A stretch of DNA of 64,000 nt from Sinorhizobium garamanticum (GCF_029892065.1 NZ_CP120373.1:620001-684000); one strand, 5' to 3'; positions 1 to 8,262 are shown, counted from the first letter of the stretch. Numbers and translations are program-made. Notes: generated by a model not told the origin, from the sequence alone.

Positions 1-486
1 GTCGTTGTCGAAGGGGCTCAATATAATGTTCTGCTCGCGGTAGATCGTGCCTCCCGAAAGCATCACGGTGTTCTTCGAGTGCTTGAGCAGGTGTTCGGCG
101 ATCGGGAAGGAATTGGTGAAGACCTGCATCCGGCGGTTTGCGAGAAAATGCACCATCTGGAAGGTTGTGGTGCCGCCATTGATGATGATCGGCTCTCCGT
201 CCGCGCAAAGCGCCACCGCCTCTTTGGCGATCGCCTGCTTCTCGCGGGCATGCAGGCCCTCGTTGACACTGAACGGTCGGCCGGCGAGGCCGACGAATTG
301 CGGCGGATTGATCGCCTCGGCGCCGCCGCGTACGCGGCGCAGGCGTTTTTGCACGTGAAGAGCGGCGATATCGCGCCGGATCGTCGCCTCGGAACTGTCG
401 GTCAGCTCGACAAGTTCGGGCACCGTCACGACCGGTTTCTCCTGAACCGCAGACAGGATGACCCTATGTCTTTCTTTTTCGTGCAT
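1..486 (-). CDS. rhaR: DeoR-family regulator of the rhamnose operon (partial, 3' end beyond window)
   Basis: The minus frame opens at ATG 486 and runs off the left edge, giving 162 residues. It begins MHEKERHRVILSAV and carries a DeoR winged helix with the recognition stretch SSEATIRRDI and the wing RLRRVRGGAEA (about residues 17-60). A ribose-5-phosphate-isomerase-like effector domain follows, with INGGTTTFQM at about 100-110. DeoR regulators of this type bind sugar phosphates. In Rhizobium leguminosarum RhaR represses the rhamnose genes and is transcribed divergently from rhaDI, exactly as seen here with rhaD starting at 686. The transporter and kinase genes that normally follow rhaR would lie to the left of the window. 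The family assignment is secure; the name rests on context. Confidence 0.85.
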   Translation of the reverse strand, partial: MHEKERHRVILSAVQEKPVVTVPELVELTDSSEATIRRDIAALHVQKRLRRVRGGAEAINPPQFVGLAGRPFSVNEGLHAREKQAIAKEAVALCADGEPIIINGGTTTFQMVHFLANRRMQVFTNSFPIAEHLLKHSKNTVMLSGGTIYREQNIILSPFDND

Positions 487-529
487 TCGCTCCTCCGATG
501 CCCGCATGCTTCCATCAGTCCCGAGCATT

Positions 530-600
530 GTCAATCAGTATCAATCATATTTTTTCATTGTGCAGCGCAATATGAATGATTTTGATCGTTTTTGATTGAC
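530..600. promoter_or_regulatory. Paired operator-like repeats and promoter between rhaR and rhaD
   Basis: Positions 530-548 (GTCAATCAGTATCAATCAT) and 582-600 (TTGATCGTTTTTGATTGAC) are near mirror images of each other, each built from two TCAATCA/TGATTGA half-sites about one helical turn apart. They flank the centre of the rhaR-rhaD intergenic region. A TTGACA hexamer at 596-601 overlaps the right-hand repeat and has a weak -10 (TGATCT, 619-624) after 17 bases, facing rhaD. A DeoR repressor bound at both sites could loop or block both promoters; this is inference from position and symmetry. Confidence 0.5.
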
Positions 601-685
601 ATTCGCGCACCGACCGTGTGATCTGATGCCAATCATGTCGCCGCGGCCTTACTGCCGCCGGATAGCTTACCGGGAGGAATTCAAC

Positions 686-2785
686 ATGCTCGACAAGCAA
701 CAGGGCGCACGCCTGGCCAATCTCTGGGATGAGGCCAAGGCCGCAGGGATGAGCGAGCCGGAGAAGCTTCTCTACCGCTCGAATCTCCTCGGATCGGATA
801 AGCGGATCACCAATTACGGCGGTGGCAATACCTCGGCCAAGGTGATGGAAAAAGATCCACTGACGGGCGAAATGGTCGAGGTCCTCTGGGTCAAGGGATC
901 CGGCGGCGACGTCGGCACCATCAAGCTCGACGGCTTCGCGACCCTTTACATGGACAAGCTCCGCGCCCTGAAGGGCATTTACCGGGGTGTCGAGTTCGAA
1001 GACGAGATGGTCGGCTACCTGCCGCATTGCACGTTCAATCTCAATCCGCGCGCCGCTTCGATCGACACGCCGCTGCACGCCTATGTGCCGAAGCCTCATG
1101 TCGATCACATGCATCCCGATGCGATCATCGCGATCGCCGCCTCCTCGAACAGCAAGGAGCTGACGCAGAAAATTTTCGGCGATGAGATCGGCTGGCTGCC
1201 CTGGAAGCGGCCGGGCTACGAGCTCGGCCTGTGGCTCGAAAAATTCTGCCTCGAAAATCCGAAGGCACGCGGTGTGGTCCTGGAAAGCCACGGTCTCTTC
1301 ACCTGGGGCGACACGGCCAAGGAAGCCTACGAGACGACCATCGAAATCATCAACCGCGCGATCGCCTGGTTCGAGGCAGAGAACACGGCACCGGCCTTCG
1401 GCGGGGCGGTAAAGCCGACGCTGGATAGCGCCGAGCGCGTTGCGATCGCCAAGCGACTGATGCCGGTAATCCGCGGGCTGATCGGCGCGGAGGAGAAAAA
1501 GGTCGGGCACTTCGACGACAGCCAGGCCGTCCTCGATTTCGTGACATCCAAAAATCTCGAACCGCTCGCCGCCCTTGGAACGAGTTGCCCCGACCATTTT
1601 CTTAGAACGAAGATCCGGCCACTGGTCGTCGATTTCGATCCGGCCAATCCTGATATCGACAAGACACTCGCCGGGATTTCCGAGGCGATAGCCGCCTATC
1701 GCGCCGACTATGCCGCCTATTACGAGCGCTGCAAGCGCGCCGACAGCCCGGCGATACGCGACCCGAACGCCGTCGTCTATCTGGTTCCCGGCGTCGGCAT
1801 GATCACCTTCGCCAAGGACAAGGCGACGGCCCGGATCTCCGGCGAATTCTACGTCAATGCGATCAATGTCATGCGCGGCGCCTCCGGCGTGTCGACCTAT
1901 GTCGGCCTGCCCGAGCAGGAAGCCTTCGACATCGAATACTGGCTCTTGGAGGAAGCCAAGCTCCAGCGCATGCCGAAGCCAAAGAGTCTCGCCGGCCACA
2001 TCGCGCTCGTCACCGGCGGCGCTGGCGGCATCGGCAAGGCAACGGCAAACCGGCTGATGCAGGAAGGCGCCTGCGTCGTTCTCGCGGATATCGACCAAAC
2101 GGCGCTCGAGGCTGCGCAAACCGAACTCGCCGGTCGCTACGGCAAGGATTTCATCCGCTCTGTCAATATGAACGTAACCAGCGAGGCGGCGGTCGAAGCC
2201 GGCTTCGGCGACACTCTGCTTGCCTTCGGTGGTCTCGACATCCTGGTCTCCAATGCCGGGCTTGCTTCGTCGGCGGCAATCGAGGATACGACCCTCGCCC
2301 TCTGGAACAAGAACATCGACATTCTCACAACCGGCTATTTCCTGGTCTCGCGCGAAGCCTTCCGCATCTTCCGCAACCAGAAGGCCGGCGGCAATGTCGT
2401 GTTCGTCGCCTCGAAGAACGGCCTTGCCGCCTCTCCCGGCGCGTCCGCCTACTGCACGGCCAAAGCGGCGGAGATCCATCTTGCCCGCTGCCTCGCCCTC
2501 GAAGGGGCGTCGGCGCAGATCCGCGTCAACGTCGTCAATCCCGACGCGGTGCTGCGTGGTTCCAAGATCTGGACCGGCGAATGGAAGGAGCAGCGCGCTG
2601 CCGCCTACAAGATGGACGTGGACGACCTGGAAGCTCATTATCGCGAGCGTTCGATGCTGAAGCTCAGCGTCTTCCCGGAAGATATCGCAGAAGCGATCTA
2701 CTTCCTGGCTTCCGACATGTCGGCCAAATCGACCGGCAACATCATTAATGTCGACGCGGGCAATGCCCAGTCGTTCACGCGCTGA
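686..2785 (+). CDS. rhaD: Bifunctional rhamnulose-1-phosphate aldolase / short-chain dehydrogenase
   Basis: A 699-residue two-domain enzyme. The N-terminal half (about 20-400) is a class II aldolase/adducin domain with GGGNTSAK near the start and a metal-binding HGLFTWG motif. The C-terminal part (about 430-699) is a Rossmann short-chain dehydrogenase with TGGAGGIGKAT near residue 441 and catalytic YCTAK near 588. The family cleaves L-rhamnulose-1-phosphate to dihydroxyacetone phosphate and L-lactaldehyde, and the dehydrogenase half is thought to oxidise the lactaldehyde. Start 686 is chosen because GGGAGGAATTCAAC lies immediately upstream; longer in-frame starts run into the promoter. The length matches the rhizobial RhaD family. 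rhaI follows after 13 bases, so the two are co-transcribed. Confidence 0.95.
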   Translation: MLDKQQGARLANLWDEAKAAGMSEPEKLLYRSNLLGSDKRITNYGGGNTSAKVMEKDPLTGEMVEVLWVKGSGGDVGTIKLDGFATLYMDKLRALKGIYRGVEFEDEMVGYLPHCTFNLNPRAASIDTPLHAYVPKPHVDHMHPDAIIAIAASSNSKELTQKIFGDEIGWLPWKRPGYELGLWLEKFCLENPKARGVVLESHGLFTWGDTAKEAYETTIEIINRAIAWFEAENTAPAFGGAVKPTLDSAERVAIAKRLMPVIRGLIGAEEKKVGHFDDSQAVLDFVTSKNLEPLAALGTSCPDHFLRTKIRPLVVDFDPANPDIDKTLAGISEAIAAYRADYAAYYERCKRADSPAIRDPNAVVYLVPGVGMITFAKDKATARISGEFYVNAINVMRGASGVSTYVGLPEQEAFDIEYWLLEEAKLQRMPKPKSLAGHIALVTGGAGGIGKATANRLMQEGACVVLADIDQTALEAAQTELAGRYGKDFIRSVNMNVTSEAAVEAGFGDTLLAFGGLDILVSNAGLASSAAIEDTTLALWNKNIDILTTGYFLVSREAFRIFRNQKAGGNVVFVASKNGLAASPGASAYCTAKAAEIHLARCLALEGASAQIRVNVVNPDAVLRGSKIWTGEWKEQRAAAYKMDVDDLEAHYRERSMLKLSVFPEDIAEAIYFLASDMSAKSTGNIINVDAGNAQSFTR

Positions 2786-2798
2786 TCCGGAGGCACCC

Positions 2799-4091
2799 AT
2801 GACCGAGATGATCAGCAAGGCCGCTGTCGAGGCGGAGAATGCGAGCCGTCGGGACGCGCTCAATCGAGACTATGAAAGCCTCGGCGAAAGGCTTGCCCGC
2901 CGCGGCATCGAGATCGACTCCATCAAGGAAAAGGTTGCCGCCTATGGCGTTGCCGTTCCCTCCTGGGGCGTTGGCACTGGCGGAACGCGTTTCGCGCGCT
3001 TTCCCGGCCCGGGCGAACCGCGCAACATCTTCGACAAGCTCGAAGACTGCGGCGTCATCCATGCGTTGACGCGGGCGACGCCGACCGTTTCGCTGCATAT
3101 CCCGTGGGACAAGGTTTCCGATCTCAACGCATTGAAGGAGAAGGGGGCGGCGCTGGGCTTAGGCTTCGACGCGATGAATTCCAACACCTTCTCCGATGCG
3201 CCGGGGCAGGCCCATTCCTATAAGTTCGGTTCGCTCTCGCATAGCGATGCGGCGACGCGGCGCCAAGCGGTCGAGCACAATCTCGAATGCATCGAGATCG
3301 GCAAGGCGCTGGGGTCGAAGGCGCTGACCGTCTGGATCGGCGACGGCTCCAACTTTCCCGGGCAAAGCAATTTCACCAGGGCCTTCGAGCGTTACCTCGA
3401 ATCAATGAAGGCAGTCTATGCCGCGCTCCCGGATGACTGGCGCATCTTCACCGAACACAAGATGTATGAGCCGGCTTTCTATTCCACTGTTGTGCAGGAC
3501 TGGGGCACGAACTACCTGATTGCGCAGGAACTGGGGCCTAAGGCCTTCTGCCTCGTCGACCTCGGCCATCACGCGCCGAACGTCAATATCGAGATGATCG
3601 TCGCCCGGTTGATCCAGTTCAGGAAACTCGGCGGCTTCCACTTCAACGATTCCAAATACGGCGACGACGATCTCGATACCGGATCGATCGATCCCTATCG
3701 CTTGTTTCTGGTCTTCAACGAACTGGTCGACGCCGAGGTGCGGGGTGCGGAAGGTTTCAATCCCGCACATATGCTCGACCAGAGCCACAACGTGACGGAT
3801 CCGATCGAGAGCCTGATGACCAGCGCGATGGAAGTCTGCCGCGCCTACGCCCAGGCCCTTCTCGTCGATCGGAACGCGCTCAACGACTATCAGCAGGGCA
3901 ATGATGCGCTGATGGCGTCGGAAACGCTGAAAGTCGCCTTCAGGACGGACGTCGAACCGATCCTGGCGATGGCACGCCTCGAGCATGGCGGTGCGATCGC
4001 GCCGGTCGCGACCTACCGTGCCAGCGGCTACCGCGCCAAGGTCGCGGGCGAGCGGCCGGCAGCCATCGGCGGCGGTGGCGGCATCGTCTGA
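2799..4091 (+). CDS. rhaI: L-rhamnose isomerase (Pseudomonas stutzeri/rhizobial type)
   Basis: 430 residues in a TIM-barrel xylose-isomerase-like fold, with metal-site stretches such as FTEHKMYEPAF, CLVDLGHHAPNVNIEM and FHFNDSKYGDDDLD. The enzyme interconverts L-rhamnose and L-rhamnulose, the step before kinase RhaK and aldolase RhaD. It belongs to the broad-specificity isomerase family found in rhizobia rather than the E. coli RhaA family. The start at 2799 has a CCGGAGGC ribosome site at 2785-2792; an earlier in-frame ATG at 2748 would overlap rhaD. It is the second gene of the rhaDI transcript. Confidence 0.93.
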   Translation: MTEMISKAAVEAENASRRDALNRDYESLGERLARRGIEIDSIKEKVAAYGVAVPSWGVGTGGTRFARFPGPGEPRNIFDKLEDCGVIHALTRATPTVSLHIPWDKVSDLNALKEKGAALGLGFDAMNSNTFSDAPGQAHSYKFGSLSHSDAATRRQAVEHNLECIEIGKALGSKALTVWIGDGSNFPGQSNFTRAFERYLESMKAVYAALPDDWRIFTEHKMYEPAFYSTVVQDWGTNYLIAQELGPKAFCLVDLGHHAPNVNIEMIVARLIQFRKLGGFHFNDSKYGDDDLDTGSIDPYRLFLVFNELVDAEVRGAEGFNPAHMLDQSHNVTDPIESLMTSAMEVCRAYAQALLVDRNALNDYQQGNDALMASETLKVAFRTDVEPILAMARLEHGGAIAPVATYRASGYRAKVAGERPAAIGGGGGIV

Positions 4092-4113
4092 GCTGTCAAC
4101 TGCAACGAGCTCT

Positions 4114-4150
4114 TACAGCGCCGTGCGTCCGATTGGACATACGGCGCTGC
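4114..4150. repeat. RIME1 fragment (first palindrome only)
   Basis: ACAGCGCCGTGCGTCC, a four-base loop GATT, then GGACATACGGCGCTG. This is the first palindrome of the RIME1 mosaic element found whole elsewhere in the window; the second, CTGCATG-type palindrome is missing. It sits just downstream of rhaI and may serve as a transcript 3' hairpin. Confidence 0.7.
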
Positions 4151-4316
4151 GGGCACCGCCAAGAGCGGCCGCGCCCGACCCACGTCGCGGGATCGCTGGA
4201 TGCGTGTACCGGCGGCCGGAAATCGGTGCAAAATCGCCGCGCGATAAAATTGCCCTCTATCTGATTTCAAATCCTGATCTATCTTTTCCTATGGATCCAA
4301 CGGAGAGGAGCGATTC

Positions 4317-4571
4317 ATGGGTATTGAAAGCATCCTGGTGTTCCTGATTGTCGGCGCTGTTGCCGGCTGGCTTGCCGGTCTGATCGTCAGCGGCTTCGGT
4401 TTTGGCCTGATCGGCAACATCGTCGTCGGCATCGTCGGCGCCTTCATCGCCGGCTTTCTCTTTCCCGCGATCGGCATCAGCCTTGGGACTGGCATCCTTT
4501 CCGCGATCATTCACTCGACGATCGGCGCGATCATCCTTCTGGTGCTGATCCGCATCGTCAAACAGGCATAG
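4317..4571 (+). CDS. GlsB/YeaQ/YmgE-family stress membrane protein
   Basis: An 84-residue, very hydrophobic, glycine-rich protein with three membrane segments (about 4-25, 30-52, 58-80) and the family pattern GAVAGWLAGLIVSGFGFGLIGN spread over the first two. Members of this transglycosylase-associated family are small inner-membrane proteins induced by stress and stationary phase; their biochemical role is not established. The start has GGAGAGGAGCGATTC directly before it. It stands alone between two RIME1 elements. Confidence 0.9.
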   Translation: MGIESILVFLIVGAVAGWLAGLIVSGFGFGLIGNIVVGIVGAFIAGFLFPAIGISLGTGILSAIIHSTIGAIILLVLIRIVKQA

Positions 4572-4628
4572 GCCTGCTGAAGAGACCTTGCGATCCGCGC
4601 TGGAAGCGCGGACCGCCTCTCGAAGGAG

Positions 4629-4734
4629 CTACTGCATGTTTCCTTAAATCGGAGCCGATTTAAGGATAAAAATATGCAGCAATTCAAAGTGTTACAACGA
4701 CCTTTGCGCGTCTGAAAGGACGCGAGGCGCTGTA
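4629..4734 (-). repeat. RIME1 element, complete, minus orientation
   Basis: About 106 bp. It reads CTACTGCATG, a palindrome with stem CTTAAATCGG/CCGATTTAAG, then AATATGCAGCAATTC, then the second palindrome (CGCGTC/GACGCG) ending GGCGCTGTA. Matching copies occur at 7905, 16207, 46661, 56054, 59039 and 61952. It ends 13 bases before the small gene at 4748. Confidence 0.85.
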
Positions 4735-4747
4735 AGCGGAGGCAACC

Positions 4748-4936
4748 ATGACCGAACTCTATGCCGCAAAGATCGAGACGGCGCTCAAATCCTTCATCAC
4801 CGACCATCCCGGCATGCTGACGCGCGAACAGGCGATTTCGACGATCCTTGAGAACTGGTTCGCGAGCCACGGCTATCTGCCGCCGCAGCAGGAAGGCCGG
4901 CGCCCCGAAGATCTTGACGCCTCGAACGACGATTGA
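4748..4936 (+). CDS. Small acidic hypothetical protein
   Basis: 62 residues, not recognised. The middle (TREQAISTILENWFASHG) looks like a short amphipathic helix pair of the ribbon-helix-helix or helical-adaptor kind, followed by a disordered acidic tail rich in Asp and Glu. A strong ribosome site, GCGGAGGCAACC, precedes the ATG, and it directly follows the RIME1 element. The next gene begins 94 bases downstream on the same strand. It is supported as a gene by the ribosome site and coding-like composition, but no function can be assigned. Confidence 0.6.
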   Translation: MTELYAAKIETALKSFITDHPGMLTREQAISTILENWFASHGYLPPQQEGRRPEDLDASNDD

Positions 4937-5030
4937 AACACTGACCCGTCTGCAGCGAGCGCAATCCCGGCTTGCCGTCACACATTCGTATTTCTCCCGA
5001 CACCCTGTTTTTGCCGCACGGATCGCCCCG

Positions 5031-5492
5031 ATGAGCCTTGCTTCCGTCAAACAGTTCTTCTCCGAACACGCCCCTGACATCAATGTCATCGAACTTGCAC
5101 AAAGTACCGCCACCGTGGAACTTGCAGCCAAAGGCCACGGTGTCGAGCCCGCGCAAATCGCCAAGACATTGGCGCTCAAGGTCGGAGACGACATCATCCT
5201 GATCGTCACGCGCGGTGACGCCCGGCTGGACAACAAGAAGTACAAGGCTCGCTTCGGCACAAAGGCCCGCATGCTCGGCTTCGACGAGGTCGAGGCGGAA
5301 ACGGGCCATCCGGTCGGCGGCGTCTGCCCTTTCGGTCTGGCCAAGCCGCACAATGTCTATTGCGACGAGTCTTTAAGGGCCTACGACGTCGTCGTTCCCG
5401 CGGCCGGCGCGACCAACGCCGCGGTCCATATCAGCCCCGAACGCATCGCGGAATTGACCGGAGCGGAATGGGTCGATGTTTCGGCAACGTGA
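5031..5492 (+). CDS. YbaK/EbsC-family aminoacyl-tRNA deacylase-like protein
   Basis: 153 residues spanning one YbaK/aminoacyl-tRNA editing domain. Family features are AKTLALKVGDDIILIV, a conserved RGDARLDNKKYKARFG lysine/arginine stretch, GHPVGGVCPFGL and the C-terminal AAGATNAAVHISPE. Relatives clear mischarged tRNAs such as Cys-tRNA(Pro) or Ala-tRNA(Pro) in trans, or act on related substrates; the exact specificity cannot be read here. Start 5031 is chosen because homology begins at MSLASVKQFF; the frame is open further upstream without recognisable protein. Confidence 0.88.
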   Translation: MSLASVKQFFSEHAPDINVIELAQSTATVELAAKGHGVEPAQIAKTLALKVGDDIILIVTRGDARLDNKKYKARFGTKARMLGFDEVEAETGHPVGGVCPFGLAKPHNVYCDESLRAYDVVVPAAGATNAAVHISPERIAELTGAEWVDVSAT

Positions 5493-5629
5493 CGTTTGTG
5501 CCTTGGAATAGCCGCAGAGCTTAACTGAAAACCTCGGGCGCCGAGCGGACAGCGATTCGCGCGGACACCGCGTGCTTTGCACTTACCTGAAAAAATGAGC
5601 AGCCGCTCTTTCGGAGGAGAACACCGGGA

Positions 5630-6019
5630 ATGAAAGCACTCGCCTGCGCATTCGTCCTTGGCCTGTCGATGGCAAATCCGGCGGCTGCGATGGATCAGTC
5701 TATGGTGCGACAGTTCGAAAAGCTCGACCCGCAGACGCGCCTGGAGCAGCGTTGCGACACCGAGGCGATGGAACGGATCAGCGCGGACAAGACGTCGTTC
5801 AAGCCGGACAAGGTGATCGCCTACACCTTCGCCGATCCAATCTTCAATGGCGACAAGATGAAGGCGCCGGGCGCAGTCTTCCGAAGTGGCGGCGAATGGT
5901 ACAAGCTCGCCTTCAAGTGCCGTATCAACGCAGAGCACCTCGACGTGTTGTCGTTTGAATACAAGATCGGCGAACTTGTGCCGCGGGAACGCTGGGACCA
6001 GCTCTATCTTTACCCCTGA
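5630..6019 (+). CDS. DUF930 exported protein
   Basis: 129 residues. A signal peptide (MKALACAFVLGLSMANPAAA, cleavage about residue 20) leads to a small domain with two conserved cysteines (QRCDTEAM and FKCRINAEH) that could pair in the periplasm, and the pattern RSGGEWYKLAFKC. This matches the DUF930 family, common in rhizobia and of unknown function. TTCGGAGGAGAACACCGGGA upstream gives a clear ribosome site. It ends LYLYP and appears to be a single-gene transcript. Confidence 0.85.
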   Translation: MKALACAFVLGLSMANPAAAMDQSMVRQFEKLDPQTRLEQRCDTEAMERISADKTSFKPDKVIAYTFADPIFNGDKMKAPGAVFRSGGEWYKLAFKCRINAEHLDVLSFEYKIGELVPRERWDQLYLYP

Positions 6020-6047
6020 CGCAGCAGGCAAAATACGCCCACGGGTA

Positions 6048-6093
6048 GAGCATCCTGCTTTCACGTCGTTCAATGAAAGCAGAAGGGACGCTC
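6048..6093. terminator. Short palindrome after the DUF930 gene
   Basis: GAGCATCC-CTGCTTTCA and TGAAAGCAG-GGGACGCTC form a long hairpin, with a perfect nine-base inner stem, 28 bases after the DUF930 stop. There is no U-run, so it may be a processing or protective hairpin, or another repeat type, rather than an intrinsic terminator. Confidence 0.4.
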
Positions 6094-6106
6094 CAGGTTC
6101 CAAAAC

Positions 6107-6202
6107 CTAGAGCACGGCAATAAGGAACATCAGCGAGCCGAGCGAAAGCGCGGCCATGATGCTTATAAGCACCTTCATCATGTGTTCCGTCATTTCGTAC
6201 AT
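6107..6202 (-). CDS. Small hydrophobic membrane peptide (31 aa)
   Basis: It reads MYEMTEHMMKVLISIMAALSL and ends SLMFLIAVL: one membrane helix from about residue 10 to the C-terminus with a charged, His/Met-rich N-terminus. A GAGGCTGGG ribosome site stands just before the ATG. The architecture resembles the many single-helix small proteins that bind larger membrane complexes. No homologue is recognised by eye; gene status rests on the ribosome site and the clean hydrophobic segment. Confidence 0.45.
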   Translation of the reverse strand: MYEMTEHMMKVLISIMAALSLGSLMFLIAVL

Positions 6203-6500
6203 CCCAGCCTCATTCCCCGATGAACGAACCTAACCACCAGACCGGCGAACCGATGCGTCCGATACGCCGAGCCGGCGCGCCCAATCGGACAATGACAATT
6301 TTCTGACAAATCAGTTAATAAAGCATCATATACATGGGGATTAGCCCGGTTTACGGAGCAGATCGGCACAGACGAAGATATCGGGAGTTGCCCGCCTCGC
6401 CCCAGCCAGTTCCAACGCAGGTGGCCTACCTATAGCGGTTTGCGCTTGGTATCATGCGTTCGATCATAGGCCGCGGACGCATGCTTAGTGCCCAGCAGGA

Positions 6501-7559
6501 ATGGATTGCATCGCATTGGAAACGACTCTGATAGGAAAAAGGGCGGCCGTGACGAGGCATCCCGCTGGTCAAGGGGTGCTACGCGTCGGCTTCATTCTCG
6601 CACGGAGCTTCACGCTCAGCGCCTTTTCCCTGTTTGCCGATGCCTTGAGGCTTGGCAGCGATGTTGAGGACAAGTCGGGCCGGGTGAACTGCGACTGGGA
6701 GGTGCTGGGCAGCACTAGAAACTTCGTCATGTCCAGCTGCGGCATACAGGTGGCGCCCTCGGCCTCGCTCCGCCCGCCGACCGAGTTCAGCTACATCGCC
6801 GTCGTTGGCGGGCGGCTCAATGTCGAAGAGCCGATCGATCGAGAAACGATCAACTATCTTCACCGGGCGGTGCGGGCGGGCGTGCCGATCATCGGTGTGT
6901 GCACGGGAAGCTTCATCCTGGCCGAGGCGGGGGTGCTGGATGGACATTCCGCCTGCGTCAGCTGGCTGCATCACAATGAATTTCGATCACGCTTCCCCGC
7001 AATCGCGGTGACGTCAAAACATATCTTTGTCGAGGACGGCAATGTGATCACCTGCGCCGGCGGCAGTAGCGTCGCCGACCTCGCCACCTACCTGATCCGC
7101 AAACATGTCGGCGAGGAAGCCGAGCGCAACGCGCTCGAAATCATGCAGATCACCCGCCGCCGCGACGCCACGGAAATGCAGACGCGCAATCCGCTTGGCG
7201 CGGTCACGGTGCAGGATAAACGGATCAGTCTCGCGCTCATGGTGATGGAGCAGCACCTTGAGGACGTCATCGGCATAGACGATGTGGCGAATGCGCTCGG
7301 CATATCGCGCAGGCAGCTCGAACGCCTGTTCCAGAACGAGCTCGGCGCCACCCCGGTTTCGGTCTATCTGAAACTTCGCCTCGACGCGGCGATGCGGCTG
7401 GTTGCATCCACCGAGAAGCCGTTGATCGATATTGCGCTCGAAACCGGCTTTGAGAACGTGTCTCACTTCATCCGGAAGTTCAGGGAGGCATTTTCCCTTA
7501 CCCCCGGCGCGGCGCGCAAGCAGCTTGCCGCAGCGAAGCGCCCGGCTTCCAGCCGCTAA
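6501..7559 (+). CDS. GlxA-family AraC transcriptional regulator
   Basis: 352 residues. The N-terminal DJ-1/PfpI-like domain (about 28-200) has the nucleophile-elbow region GVCTGSFILAEAG and CAGGSSVADLATYLI. The C-terminal AraC/XylS DNA-binding domain (about 240-335) contains two helix-turn-helix units, with the hallmark ISRRQLERLFQNELGATP and IALETGFENVSHFIRKFR. Relatives (GbdR, CdhR, ArgR types) respond to quaternary amines or amino acids in alpha- and gammaproteobacteria. The target genes are not evident from neighbours. AGCAGGA before ATG 6501 supports the start. Confidence 0.9.
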   Translation: MDCIALETTLIGKRAAVTRHPAGQGVLRVGFILARSFTLSAFSLFADALRLGSDVEDKSGRVNCDWEVLGSTRNFVMSSCGIQVAPSASLRPPTEFSYIAVVGGRLNVEEPIDRETINYLHRAVRAGVPIIGVCTGSFILAEAGVLDGHSACVSWLHHNEFRSRFPAIAVTSKHIFVEDGNVITCAGGSSVADLATYLIRKHVGEEAERNALEIMQITRRRDATEMQTRNPLGAVTVQDKRISLALMVMEQHLEDVIGIDDVANALGISRRQLERLFQNELGATPVSVYLKLRLDAAMRLVASTEKPLIDIALETGFENVSHFIRKFREAFSLTPGAARKQLAAAKRPASSR

Positions 7560-7571
7560 CTCCTGCGCATT

Positions 7572-7607
7572 ATGCGGTTTCCGGGCGGAATGCGGTTTCC
7601 GGGCGGA
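7572..7607. repeat. 18-bp perfect tandem duplication
   Basis: ATGCGGTTTCCGGGCGGA occurs twice head to tail just after the GlxA-type gene. It is probably a slippage duplication; each unit also contains the half-palindrome CCGGG. Confidence 0.8.
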
Positions 7608-7613
7608 ATTACG

Positions 7614-7856
7614 CTAACCGAAAAGCAATAAGACAGCGCCAACTGCCATCAGAGCCAACCCGGGCCAGTTCCGGGCAAAGCCGAGAAAGCGCAAGCCCTG
7701 CCGCTCCGGCTCGAGCGTCGGTCCGGTTCCGCCCTGGTCAGTTCCGTCCTGGGAAGGGGGTGACGGGTTACTCAAATTTCGACGGACGAGCGCCTCCCGC
7801 GCCATGAAGAGCATGCCGCAGACGAAAAGAAACGCGCCGACCAGTATTGCCCACAC
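7614..7856 (-). CDS. Small two-helix membrane protein
   Basis: 80 residues with an N-terminal membrane helix (MWAILVGAFLFVCGMLFMA), a polar, Pro/Gly/Asp-rich loop of about 35 residues and a C-terminal helix (WPGLALMAVGAVLLLFG). Both termini would lie on the same side of the membrane. Not recognised beyond its architecture. A RIME1 element lies just upstream of its start. Confidence 0.55.
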   Translation of the reverse strand: MWAILVGAFLFVCGMLFMAREALVRRNLSNPSPPSQDGTDQGGTGPTLEPERQGLRFLGFARNWPGLALMAVGAVLLLFG

Positions 7857-7904
7857 GCGCGCCTCCTCTGGCGTTCGTGGTCACGCGACAGCACCGCGCC
7901 CCAC

Positions 7905-8010
7905 TACCGCGCCGCGCGTCTTTTGAGACGCGCAAAGGTCGCTGTAGCAGTTTGAATCGCTGCATGATTTTGTCCTCAATTCGATTCCGATTTGAGGAAT
8001 CATGCACTAG
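7905..8010 (+). repeat. RIME1 element, complete, plus orientation
   Basis: About 106 bp: CCGCGCCGCGCGTC/GACGCGC first palindrome, the linker GGTCGCTGTAGCAGTTTGAA, then CTGCATGATT with stem CCTCAATTCG/CGATTTGAGG and ATCATGCAC. Several stem bases differ from the other copies, with G-T or matching changes on the opposite arm (CCTCAA opposite TTGAGG rather than CCTTAA/TTAAGG). Confidence 0.85.
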
Positions 8011-8052
8011 ACGCGCGGCAGTCGCTGTCTATGCGCCCGAGATGTTACCGGT

Positions 8053-8241
8053 TCAGCGGACGCGGCTTTGAGGCCGAACGATGTTCATCTGCAGTTCGTG
8101 ACTGGATGCATACCTGCCGAGGACTTTGATCAGGCGCTTTTCCTCGGCCTTATGTATGCCCGTTCGCCGGCAATATTCTGCCACGTCCCAAACATGCTTG
8201 GCCCGAGACTTATCGAGCATTCTGATATCAGCATGTGTCAT
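8053..8241 (-). CDS. Small hypothetical protein (possible DNA-binding helix bundle)
   Basis: 62 residues, basic, beginning MTHADIRMLDKSRAKHVWDV. The block EYCRRTGIHKAEEKRLIKVLG looks like a short helix-turn-helix-like helical pair similar in kind to small rhizobial DUF3606-type proteins, but the match is weak. GGCGAAGGATG overlaps the start and gives an acceptable ribosome site. No function can be assigned. Confidence 0.5.
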   Translation of the reverse strand: MTHADIRMLDKSRAKHVWDVAEYCRRTGIHKAEEKRLIKVLGRYASSHELQMNIVRPQSRVR

Positions 8242-8262
8242 CCTTCGCCTCCCGGATAGCCC

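Noticed and set aside
545..2863. A 772-codon open frame antisense to rhaD
   Set aside because: It mirrors rhaD codon positions in high-GC DNA, shows no domain, and its translation is rich in Arg, Asp and Gly as expected of antisense frames. Similar antisense frames over hisD (14375-15655), murA (16621-17670), rkpA (33066-34802, 38103-39512) and secDF (48822-49904) were dropped for the same reason.
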